NCBI RefSeq assembly: GCF_014644455.1
Contig: NZ_BMKS01000002.1
Coordinates: forward strand, 310,001-374,000
DNA: 64,000 nt
Source of the DNA: Caldovatus sediminis
GTDB lineage: Bacteria; Pseudomonadota; Alphaproteobacteria; Acetobacterales; Acetobacteraceae
Direction: 5' to 3'
In this document: positions 57,063 to 64,000 of the stretch, one piece after another
Layout of the letters: each line of letters starts with the position of its first letter
Position numbering within the stretch: the stretch's first letter is position 1
Notes under the pieces: generated by a model
Databases searched by the model: none
Told to the model about the DNA's origin: nothing
Seen by the model: only the letters and a program-made list of their open reading frames with translations
Translations under genes and position numbers: made by a program

Positions 57063-58177
57063 GCGGCGATCCGCAGGAGGAGGCGGACCTCGACGCCGCC
57101 TGGGGCGCCGCGCTCGGGGAGGCGGCGGCCGCTGCCCCTGCCGCCACGCCCGCTGCGCCGGATGCGGCGCGCGAGCTCAACCAGGCCGAGATTGACAGCC
57201 TGCTCGGCTTCGACAGCGGGTCCGACCGGCGCGCCGCGGCGCAGACGGGCATCGAGCGGATCATCCGTTCGGGGCTCGTCTCCTACGAGCGCCTGCCGAT
57301 GCTCGAGATCGTCTTCGACCGGCTGGTGCGGCTGCTGTCCACCACGCTGCGCAACTTCACCTCGGACAACGTCGAGGTGTCGATCGATTCGATCGCCTCG
57401 CTACGCTTCGCGGACTACCTGGATTCGGTGCCGCTGCCCGCCATGCTCGGCGTCTTCAAGGCGGAGGCCTGGGACAACTACGCCATGGCGGTGGTCGACT
57501 CGCCGATGATCTACTCGGTGGTGGACGTGCTGCTCGGCGGGCGGCGCGGCACGGCGGCGATGCGCATCGAGGGCCGCCCCTACACCACCATCGAGCGCAG
57601 CCTGGTCGAGCGGCTCCTCAACGTGGTGCTGGCCGACCTCACCGCGGCCTTCGAGCCGCTCTCCCCGGTAGTGTTCCGCCTCGAGCGGCTGGAGGTCAAC
57701 CCGCGCTTCGCGATGATCTCGCGCCCCTCCAACGCCTGCGTGCTGGTGCGGCTGCGGGTGGACATGGAGGGGCGGGGCGGGAAGCTCGAACTGCTGATCC
57801 CCTACGCGACGCTCGAGCCGGTGCGCGAGCTGCTGCTCCAGCAGTTCATGGGCGAGAAGTTCGGCCGCGACTCGATCTGGGAGACGCACCTCGCCGAGGA
57901 GCTGCGCCACACCGAGGTGGTGCTCGACGTGGTGCTGGACGAGCAGATCATGCCGCTCGGCGCGGTGCTCGATCTGCGGGTGGGCGACCGCATCGCGCTC
58001 GGCGTCGCGCCGGGCGCCCCGGTGCGCCTGGCCTGCGGGCCGGTCGGACTGTTCGAGGCGCAGCTCGGGCGGCGCGAGAACCGGCTCGCGGTGCGGATCG
58101 AGCGTGCGCTGCCGCGCGGCGGGCGTCCGGGCGCCGCGGGCGCCGCAACGCAGGTGACGGAGGAGACGGCGGCATGA
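57059..58177 (+). CDS. fliM: flagellar motor switch protein FliM
   Basis: 372-residue C-ring protein that receives CheY-P. The CheY-binding peptide LNQAEIDSLLGF is at residues 40-51, displaced from the usual extreme N-terminus by an acidic Ala-rich leader. The middle CheC-like domain includes SYERLPMLEIVFDRLVRLLSTTLRN, LLGGRRGTAA and the TTIERSLVERLL block; the C-terminal SpoA domain includes LDLRVGDRIALGV. Overlaps both neighbours by ATGA, showing translational coupling. Confidence 0.97.
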   Translation: MSGDPQEEADLDAAWGAALGEAAAAAPAATPAAPDAARELNQAEIDSLLGFDSGSDRRAAAQTGIERIIRSGLVSYERLPMLEIVFDRLVRLLSTTLRNFTSDNVEVSIDSIASLRFADYLDSVPLPAMLGVFKAEAWDNYAMAVVDSPMIYSVVDVLLGGRRGTAAMRIEGRPYTTIERSLVERLLNVVLADLTAAFEPLSPVVFRLERLEVNPRFAMISRPSNACVLVRLRVDMEGRGGKLELLIPYATLEPVRELLLQQFMGEKFGRDSIWETHLAEELRHTEVVLDVVLDEQIMPLGAVLDLRVGDRIALGVAPGAPVRLACGPVGLFEAQLGRRENRLAVRIERALPRGGRPGAAGAATQVTEETAA

Positions 58178-58632
58178 GCACGCTGGAATGGACGCTGCAG
58201 CTCGTGCTGCTCGTGCTGCTGGGTGCGGCGATCCCCTTCGCGCTCCGGCTCGAGCGGCAGCTCGGCGCGCTGCGACGCGACCGCGTGGCACTGGAGGGCA
58301 GCGCCGCCGGCTTCCAGGAGGCGACGCGCATGGCGGAGGCGGCGATGGTCCGGCTGCGGGCGGCCGCCGAGCTGGCGGGGCGCCAGGTCGCCGAACGCGC
58401 CGCTGCGGCCGAGCCGCTGCGTGACGATCTGCGCTACCTGGCGGAGCGGGCCGAGGGCCTCGCGGATCGGCTGGAGGCGCTGGTGCGGGCGGCGCGCCCC
58501 CTGGCGGCCACCGGCGCCGCGCCGGCAGCGCGGCCCGAGGGGGCCGCCGCGGAGCCGGCGCCGGAACGCGGCGAGGCCGGGCGTGATCTCGTGCACGCTC
58601 TGGCGCAGGCCCTGCCGAGGACGGAACGGTGA
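58174..58632 (+). CDS. DUF6468-type flagellar-associated membrane/coiled-coil protein
   Basis: 152 residues. One transmembrane helix at the N-terminus (LQLVLLVLLGAAIPFALRL), then a heptad-like helix (about 25-110) with many Arg/Glu/Ala. It sits between fliM and motE with ATGA and GTGA overlaps, which is the position of DUF6468 proteins in other alphaproteobacteria. Function unknown; a role in the basal body or stator is inference from the context. Confidence 0.75.
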   Translation: MSTLEWTLQLVLLVLLGAAIPFALRLERQLGALRRDRVALEGSAAGFQEATRMAEAAMVRLRAAAELAGRQVAERAAAAEPLRDDLRYLAERAEGLADRLEALVRAARPLAATGAAPAARPEGAAAEPAPERGEAGRDLVHALAQALPRTER

Positions 58633-59369
58633 GCCCATCCATGTTCGCCGCGGTCCGAACGCGCCTCCGTCTGCTGCCGGCCCTGGTGGCCGTCCTGCTG
58701 GCCACCTTCGCCGTCCGGGCCGAGGCGCTGTGGCGGGCGGCGACGGCCCAGCCCGCGTCCGGCGCCCTGGGCGGCGCGGCGCCGCCGACGCCGCGTCTCG
58801 TCGCGACGTCCCCGCGGACGGTCCTGCCGTCGCCGCCCGGCAGCGCGGCGCCGCCCGTCACGGCTTCGGCGACCTTGGGGGCGGTCGTGGCGCAGGCCGC
58901 GACGGCGAACATGGGCGCGCGGACGCCGGAACCGGCCGCGGCGGAGCGGGCGCTGCTCGAGCGGCTGCGCGAGCGGCGCGCCGAGCTCGAGGCGCGCGAG
59001 CGGGCGGTCGAAGCACGGGAGGCGATGCTCGCCGCTGCGGAGCGGCGCCTCGCCCAGCGGATCGAGGAGCTCGCGCGCCTGCAGGGGCGGCTGGAGGCGC
59101 TGGAGCGCGACCGTGCGGAGCGCGAGGACAGCGGCTGGCGCGGCCTGGTGCGGCTCTACGAGAGCATGCGCCCGCGCGAGGCCGCGGCGATCTTCGACGA
59201 GCTGGAGATGCCCGTCCTCGTGCAGATCCTGGACCGCATGCGCGAGGCCAAGGCGGCACCGGTGATCGGCGCGATGCGTCCGGAGCGGGCGCGGCAGGCG
59301 ACCATCGAGCTCGCCCGCCATCGCGGAGAGCGGAGTCTGCGGCCGGACGGCGAGGGCGGCGGCGAGTGA
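58629..59369 (+). CDS. MotE-like flagellar protein (MgtE-N-type domain)
   Basis: 246 residues starting with GTG inside the preceding stop. N-terminal hydrophobic segment (residues 15-33) for export or anchoring, Pro-rich linker, long coiled coil (about 100-165), then an MgtE_N-like helical domain with LVRLYESMRPREAAAIFDEL and ILDRMREAKAAPVIGAMRPERA. In Rhizobium MotE is the periplasmic chaperone for the stator protein MotC; the same domain order supports a MotE-like label, but the client here is unknown. Confidence 0.8.
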   Translation: MSPSMFAAVRTRLRLLPALVAVLLATFAVRAEALWRAATAQPASGALGGAAPPTPRLVATSPRTVLPSPPGSAAPPVTASATLGAVVAQAATANMGARTPEPAAAERALLERLRERRAELEARERAVEAREAMLAAAERRLAQRIEELARLQGRLEALERDRAEREDSGWRGLVRLYESMRPREAAAIFDELEMPVLVQILDRMREAKAAPVIGAMRPERARQATIELARHRGERSLRPDGEGGGE

Positions 59370-59426
59370 GGCATGGCGGCGCCGGCATGACGCGGCGCGG
59401 CGATCGAAGGGAATGCGGCGGGGAAC

Positions 59427-59807
59427 ATGGACAAGTCGATCAACGTGCTGATCGTGGATGACTACCGCACGATGCTCCGGATCATCCGCAACCTCCTCAA
59501 GCAGCTCGAGTTCGAGAACGTGGAGGAGGCGACCGACGGGCAGGAGGCGTTGGCCAAGCTGCGCGCCGGCAATTTCGGGCTGGTGATCAGCGACTGGAAC
59601 ATGCAGCCGATGACCGGCCTCGACCTGCTTAAGGAGGTGCGGGCGGACGCCCGGCTGAAGGCCACGCCGTTCATCATGGTCACCGCCGAGAGCAAGACCG
59701 AGAACGTGATCGCGGCGAAGCAGGCCGGCGTGTCCAACTACATCGTCAAGCCATTCAACGCGGAGACCCTGCGCGAGAAGATCGAGAAGGTGCTGGCCAA
59801 TGCCTGA
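59427..59807 (+). CDS. cheY: chemotaxis response regulator CheY
   Basis: 126-residue single-domain receiver that switches the motor by binding FliM. Phosphorylation site D56 (LVISDWNMQ); acidic pocket D11/D12; T86 and K108 complete the active site. [11 protein letters not shown] and [13 protein letters not shown] are CheY-typical. Overlaps cheZ by eight bases. 57 bases after the motE-like gene. Confidence 0.97.
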   Translation: MDKSINVLIVDDYRTMLRIIRNLLKQLEFENVEEATDGQEALAKLRAGNFGLVISDWNMQPMTGLDLLKEVRADARLKATPFIMVTAESKTENVIAAKQAGVSNYIVKPFNAETLREKIEKVLANA

Positions 59808-60459
59808 CGGCGCGTGCCCGGACCGCGCGCCGGCCGCCGCGCTTCCGCCCTCGCGGCCGAACGACGAGGCGATCGAGGCGGCGGTGCGCGCCGTGCTCGG
59901 CAGCCTGGAGGGCGACCTGACGACGAAGGAGGCCGCGCTGCTGGCGGAACTCGAGGCTCTCGGCCGCACCGTCAAGCGGGTCAAGGCCGAGATCGCCGCG
60001 CTCGGCGTCGAGGACATCACGGCGAGCCACATTCCGAGCGCGACGGACGAGCTCGATGCGGTCGTCGAGCACACCGCCGGCGCGACGAACGAGATCCTCG
60101 ATTGCTGCGAGACGCTGGAGCGGCTGGAGCCACAATTGGGGGCGGAGGGCCAGGCGGCGTTGCGCGGGGCGATCACGCGCATCTACGAGGCCTGCAGCTT
60201 CCAGGACATCACCGGCCAGCGCATCGCCAAGGTGGTCGCGGCGCTGAAGGCGATCGAGTCGCGCGTTGCCGCGGTGGTCAGCGCGGCGCGGGGCGCGGCG
60301 GCGGCCAGGGCCCATCCGGTTGCCCGCGTGTGCGAGGCGGCCGCGGAAGGCGCGCGGCCGGCGCCGACGGACGGGCAGGCGCTGGCGCAGGGGCCGCAGC
60401 TGCCGGGCGCGGGCGTCAGCCAGGACGAGATCGACCGCTTGCTGGCGAGCTTCGACTGA
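59800..60459 (+). CDS. cheZ: protein phosphatase CheZ
   Basis: 219-residue CheY-P phosphatase. The catalytic block [12 protein letters not shown] gives Asp136 and Gln140, equal to E. coli D143 and Q147. Long helical hairpin on both sides of it. The last 14 residues (206-219, [12 protein letters not shown]) are the CheY-docking helix and look almost the same as a FliM/FliN N-terminal peptide. ATG at 59800 overlaps cheY; its TGA overlaps the next ATG (TGATG pattern), so three genes are coupled. Confidence 0.95.
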   Translation: MPDGACPDRAPAAALPPSRPNDEAIEAAVRAVLGSLEGDLTTKEAALLAELEALGRTVKRVKAEIAALGVEDITASHIPSATDELDAVVEHTAGATNEILDCCETLERLEPQLGAEGQAALRGAITRIYEACSFQDITGQRIAKVVAALKAIESRVAAVVSAARGAAAARAHPVARVCEAAAEGARPAPTDGQALAQGPQLPGAGVSQDEIDRLLASFD

Positions 60460-63400
60460 TGGATGGCGGTGCGTCGCGGGCGGGCCGCGTCGGCCTGTCG
60501 CTGGCCCTCGCCGCGGCGGTCGCGGTCGTTTCGGGGCCCGGGGAGGCGCACCGGCCGGCCGCGCAGCGGGCAGGCCCGGAGGCCGCGCCGGCCGGCCCGC
60601 CGCGGATCGGCGTGCGCGTCGGCGACCATCCGACCCATGGTCGGGTCGTGTTCCATGCGCCGCCCGGTCTCTCCTACCGCATCGAGCGCCTCGGCGAGCA
60701 CCGCCTCGCCGTGCGCTTCGATGCGCCGGCCGGCGTCATCCTGGATCTCGGCAGGGCACGGCCGCCGCGGAATGTCGCCGCTCTCCGCGCGCTCGGGGAC
60801 GGCGCGGAGATCACCCTGCGCGCAGGGGCACGGCCGCGGCATTTCCGCCTGGGCCGCCTTGTCGTGGTGGATGCCCGCGATCCGCGACCGCCGGGGCGGC
60901 AACCGGGGGCGCGGGCGGACGGCGACGCCCCGGCAGGCGCGCCCGCGGTGGCGGTGCCGTCGCCGGGGACCGCGATGTTCCCGGCCAGGGAGGCGCAGGG
61001 GCGCGACGCGGACCGCCCTGACGGGCCGGAAGGCGCGGCGCAGCCGAACGAGCGACGGGAGGCCCTCGGCCCGGCGGCGCATGCGGAGGGGCCGGGCCTG
61101 GCGCCGGCCGTCGCGGGCGAGATCGCGGGCACCACGCCGTCCGCGGAGACGGCACCCGGTTCCGCGGGCGGCGCTGCGGCCTCCACGCCCGTCCCCGCCA
61201 CCTCGGCGCCGGTGCCGGGGGGGGAACCACCCCCGCTCCCTTCGGGCATCGGTGTCGGCGTGGCGGCGCCTCCCGTTCTGGGCGCCGCCGCGCCGGAGGC
61301 GGCGCAGCCGCGAGAGGCGGGTGCCGTCGCTTCGCCGCCGTCCTCGGCGGCGAGTGCGATCGGATCGTCTGACCTCCCGGCGCCGGCGACGCCCGCCTCG
61401 GGACCGACCGCGCGGGCGCAGCCTGCGAGCGAGACGCGCGTGCCGCCGCACTTCCTGCCGGCTCCGCCGACCGTCGGGCGCGAGGCGCGGCCGGTGCGCA
61501 TCGTCGCCGATCCGGCGCCGTCGGGTCGTGCCCTGCTGCTGCCCTTCGGCCCGGAGGTCGGGGCGGCCGCCTTTCGCCGGGGCGATGCCGCGGTGGTGGT
61601 GTTCGACGCCGCCCAGCCGCTCGATCTCGGTACGTTGGTCGGCGACCCGGTGTTCGGCGCGATCGAGGCCCGCATCACCGCGGATGCGACCGTCCTGCGC
61701 CTGCCGCTCGCCGCGCCCGGCCACCTGGTCCCGCGACGCTCGGCGGACCACGGCCAGGCCTGGCTGGTGGAGATGCGGCAGGAGGCGGCCCCCCCGGCGC
61801 GGCCCCTGGCAACGGAGCCCGAGGCCGAGCCGCCGCGCCTGGCGGTTCGCGCAAGCCAGCCGGGCCGCAGCATCGTTCTGGCCGACCCCCTGACCGGCGC
61901 GCCCCTCCTCGTCGGCACCCTGCGGGAGGACGGACAGGCCATGGCCCTCTCCCGTCGCGGCGCGCAGTTCGATCTGCTGCCCAGCGTGCTCGGCGTGGTG
62001 GTGCTGGCCCGGTCGGATGCGCTGGTGCTGCGTGCCGGTCTCGATCGCTTCACGCTCTCCGCCGCCGGGGGCGCGGAACTGGTGCTCGGCGAAGCCTGGG
62101 ATGCGCCTGCCGCGGCGGCGGAGGCGGCGACGATGGGCCGCGTGCTCGACCTGCCCGTGGCGCCGGCCGAGGCGCTGCTGGAACGCCTGCGCCACCTCCA
62201 GGGCGCGATCGCGGCCGCGGCGCCCCTGGCGCGCGCGCCGCTCCGGCGGGAGGCGACGGAGGCACTGCTCGCCCTGGGACTGGCGCAGGAGGCGCAGGCG
62301 ATGTCCGCCCTGGCCTTCCAGGAAGACCCGCGCGCCGTGGACGATCCGCGGCTGCTGCTGGCGCACGGCGCGGCGGCGCTGCTGGCGGGCCGGCCGGCCG
62401 AAGCGGCAAGCGCGATCGAGGATCGCCGCCTGCCGGAGGTCGAGGAGACGGAGCTCTGGCGCGCCGTCCTGGCGGCGGCGCGCGGCGCGCCGGAGGCGGC
62501 GGCGCCCGTGCTTGCCGGCACGGCGCCGCTGCTCCTCGTCTATCCGGGCGCGGTGCAGGCGCGGTTGCTGCCCTCCGCCGTCGAGGCGCTGATCGGGGCG
62601 GCCGGCCAGCGGCCGACGCTGCTCGGCGCGGCGCGGCGGCTTCTCGAGGAGGCAGCGGTGGAGACGCCCCTGCTCGCCCTCGCGCAGGCGCGCCTGGCCG
62701 AGGCGGAGGGCAGGACGGGCGAAGCGCTGGCCGCGTATGACGCGCTCGCGCGGGGCCGGGACCGGCTTGCCCGCGCCCGGGCGATCCATCGCGCCGTGGA
62801 GCTCCGCTTGGCGACGGGGGCGCTCGATCCGCCCGGCGCGGCGGCGGCGCTGGAGGCGGCCCTGTTCGCCTGGCGCGGCGACGCCATCGAGGTCGGGGCG
62901 CGGCTGCGCCTGGCAGCGCTGAAGCGCGAGATCGGCGATGCGGAAGGCGCCTTCGCCCTGTTGCGCGAGGCGGAAGCGCAGCACCCGGACCATGCCGGCA
63001 CCTTGCGTCCCCGGCTGCGCGAGGCGCTGCTTGCGGCGATGGCGCAGGCGCCGCCCCTGAGGGCGGTCGCGCTGGCGGATGCGAGTCAGGACCTGCTGCC
63101 GGAGGCAGGCGAGGCGGGCGTGGCGGCGCTGATGCTGCTGGCCGACCGGCTGATCGCGCTTGACCTGAGCGATCGGGCGGCGCGTCTGCTGGGCGTGACC
63201 GCCGTGCGGAGCCTGGAATCGCCGGCGCGAGCGGCGCTCGGCGCGCGGCTCGCGGCGCTGCGCCTGGACGAGGGCGATTTTGCGGGCGCGCTCCTGGCTC
63301 TTGGCGCGACGGCGGCGGTGGGTCTGCCGCAGTCCTTGACGGCCGAGCGCGAGGTACTGCGGGCGCGCGCCCTGGCCCGCGGGGGCGATCCGCAGGCAGC

Positions 63401-63803
63401 GGCGGCGGCCCTGCGCCGGCTCGGCGCCGCCGGCGCGGAGGCGCTCGCCGAGCTGCTCGCCGAGGCGCGGGACTGGCCGGGCGCGGCCGCGGCGCTGGCA
63501 GTTCACGTCGAGAACGCGCTGCCCGCGCCGCCGGCGCCCCTGAGCCCGGAGCACCGGCGCGCCCTGGCCCGGCTCGCGGCCTTCGCCGCGCTGGCCGGGG
63601 ACGAGGCGCGCCTCGCGGCGCTGCGCGCCGCGCACGGTCCGCGCATGCGCAACGGTCCGCTGGGCGAGGCCTTCGCGCTGCTGACGGCGGCCCCGGTGCG
63701 GGGCCTCGACGACCTGCCGCGCCTGCAGCGCGAGCTCGAGGCGATCCGCACGCTGACGTCACGGCTGGAGCCATTGCGGACAGGCGGCCCGGTCACACGA
63801 TGA
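60459..63803 (+). CDS. large secreted protein with AMIN-like beta domains and C-terminal TPR-like helices
   Basis: 1114 residues, coupled to cheZ. Signal peptide (about 1-31). First beta-rich domain at about 45-135 (RVVFHAPPGLSYRIERLGEHRLAVRFD), reminiscent of AMIN domains; Pro/Ala-rich disordered linker 135-325; second beta-rich part about 330-550 (VRIVADPAPSGRALLLPFG, LVVEMRQ-like edges); then helical repeats from about 560 to the end resembling degenerate TPRs (LAQARLAEAEGRTGEALAAYDALARG). Proteins of this layout are found near flagellar loci of alphaproteobacteria but I cannot name a function. Envelope location inferred. Confidence 0.78.
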   Translation: MDGGASRAGRVGLSLALAAAVAVVSGPGEAHRPAAQRAGPEAAPAGPPRIGVRVGDHPTHGRVVFHAPPGLSYRIERLGEHRLAVRFDAPAGVILDLGRARPPRNVAALRALGDGAEITLRAGARPRHFRLGRLVVVDARDPRPPGRQPGARADGDAPAGAPAVAVPSPGTAMFPAREAQGRDADRPDGPEGAAQPNERREALGPAAHAEGPGLAPAVAGEIAGTTPSAETAPGSAGGAAASTPVPATSAPVPGGEPPPLPSGIGVGVAAPPVLGAAAPEAAQPREAGAVASPPSSAASAIGSSDLPAPATPASGPTARAQPASETRVPPHFLPAPPTVGREARPVRIVADPAPSGRALLLPFGPEVGAAAFRRGDAAVVVFDAAQPLDLGTLVGDPVFGAIEARITADATVLRLPLAAPGHLVPRRSADHGQAWLVEMRQEAAPPARPLATEPEAEPPRLAVRASQPGRSIVLADPLTGAPLLVGTLREDGQAMALSRRGAQFDLLPSVLGVVVLARSDALVLRAGLDRFTLSAAGGAELVLGEAWDAPAAAAEAATMGRVLDLPVAPAEALLERLRHLQGAIAAAAPLARAPLRREATEALLALGLAQEAQAMSALAFQEDPRAVDDPRLLLAHGAAALLAGRPAEAASAIEDRRLPEVEETELWRAVLAAARGAPEAAAPVLAGTAPLLLVYPGAVQARLLPSAVEALIGAAGQRPTLLGAARRLLEEAAVETPLLALAQARLAEAEGRTGEALAAYDALARGRDRLARARAIHRAVELRLATGALDPPGAAAALEAALFAWRGDAIEVGARLRLAALKREIGDAEGAFALLREAEAQHPDHAGTLRPRLREALLAAMAQAPPLRAVALADASQDLLPEAGEAGVAALMLLADRLIALDLSDRAARLLGVTAVRSLESPARAALGARLAALRLDEGDFAGALLALGATAAVGLPQSLTAEREVLRARALARGGDPQAAAAALRRLGAAGAEALAELLAEARDWPGAAAALAVHVENALPAPPAPLSPEHRRALARLAAFAALAGDEARLAALRAAHGPRMRNGPLGEAFALLTAAPVRGLDDLPRLQRELEAIRTLTSRLEPLRTGGPVTR

Positions 63804-63851
63804 GTCCCGCGTGCGATGCGGGGCGGTCCGGCGAAAATTCCGGCCCAGGGG

Positions 63852-63863
63852 GGGAAATTTCCC
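63852..63863. repeat. 12-base palindrome upstream of the last gene
   Basis: GGGAAATTTCCC, a perfect palindrome in an unusually AT-containing spot 96 bases before the final start codon. Could be a regulator site; a sigma54 -24/-12 pair was looked for here and misses the GG-N10-GC spacing by one. Confidence 0.4.
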
Positions 63864-63958
63864 TTGCGGCGGGGGGCCTCATGCCCCATATGCGCCCGCC
63901 GTTGACCTGATCGAATCCCGATCGCCCTGGTCATCTGCTGGCTGGAAGGAGCCCGACG

Positions 63959-64000
63959 ATGGAAGCTCTCGTCCAACCGGGGATGGTCTCGGAGTTCCCG
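63959..64000 (+). CDS. start of an unidentified gene (3' truncated by window edge)
   Basis: ATG at 63959 with an excellent GGAAGGAG ribosome binding site (63944-63951). Only 14 residues are visible, MEALVQPGMVSEFP. It is 155 bases after the large TPR-like gene on the same strand, so probably flagellar or chemotaxis related by position. Too short to identify. Confidence 0.6.
   Translation, partial: MEALVQPGMVSEFP

Noticed and set aside
63840-63870. sigma54 -24/-12 element near the last gene
   Set aside because: The GG to TTGC spacing is off by one.

Overview
The window is a gene-dense chromosomal segment of a very high-GC alphaproteobacterium. The sequence fits a Roseomonas-like member of the Acetobacteraceae/Rhodospirillales: an alphaproteobacterial core gene order (rpsB-tsf-pyrH-frr-uppS-cdsA-dxr-rseP-bamA-skp-lpxD-fabZ-lpxA-lpxI), a GTTC-N7-GTTC SOS operator in front of lexA, CheZ and DUF6468/MotE-like flagellar genes, and four Bug/TctC-type solute-binding proteins. 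The genus is inference; no rRNA is present.

Layout. 1-454: 3' end of aspartate dehydrogenase (nadX). 540-773: small Cys-rich protein. 1018-15890: tightly packed translation / isoprenoid / outer-membrane biogenesis / lipid A operon, ending in a glyoxalase I where lpxB would be expected. 15924-18262: YcjX/YcjF-like pair. 18272-20254: two tandem Bug proteins on the minus strand, divergent from an HWE-type sensor kinase (20551-22746). 22875-31884: gltX, comEC, and the minus-strand chain trpG-trpD-trpC-moaC-moeA-lexA. 32143-34988: cupin and adenosylcobalamin-dependent (class II) ribonucleotide reductase behind a pair of NrdR-like boxes. 35190-38763: D-aminoacylase-like amidohydrolase and a DUF4139 protein. 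38810-42282: Bug protein divergent from an acyl-CoA dehydrogenase / CaiB CoA-transferase pair. 42317-45290: lytic transglycosylase, a candidate small RNA, N-formylglutamate amidohydrolase, a small hypothetical protein and tRNA-Val(GAC). 45379-52895: Bug protein, orphan molybdopterin hydroxylase large subunit, C45 peptidase, an internally deleted IS1182-like element, a beta-decarboxylating dehydrogenase and a gluconate-5-dehydrogenase-like SDR. 53029-63803: divergent flagellar operons flgF-flgG-flgA-flgH (minus) and fliL-fliM-DUF6468-motE-cheY-cheZ-large TPR-like protein (plus). 63959-64000: start of one more gene.

How it fits together. The left 16 kb supplies ribosome factors, undecaprenyl/CDP-DAG/MEP precursors, outer-membrane protein assembly and lipid A acylation as one translationally coupled transcript (many ATGA/GTGA overlaps). 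The middle is a patchwork of conserved housekeeping blocks and catabolic modules in which periplasmic carboxylate-binding proteins sit beside CoA-activating or oxidising enzymes. The right end builds the flagellar rod/P-L rings, the switch, and CheY/CheZ signalling.

Most noteworthy non-coding signals: (1) a promoter-to-terminator small RNA at 43434-43520 carrying the exact UUUCCUCCCU core I associate with the alpha-r8/MmgR family; (2) a 95-bp dispersed repeat (22743-22837 and 50230-50324, 80/95 identical, opposite orientations) that in both places abuts a gene's TAG stop codon; (3) a deleted IS1182-like element with a CTAG at each end, inserted at the edge of the second copy; (4) two NrdR-like boxes exactly 16 bp apart upstream of the class II reductase; (5) a perfect SOS box on lexA. 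I found no CRISPR array, prophage or toxin/defence island, and no clear wholly new system.
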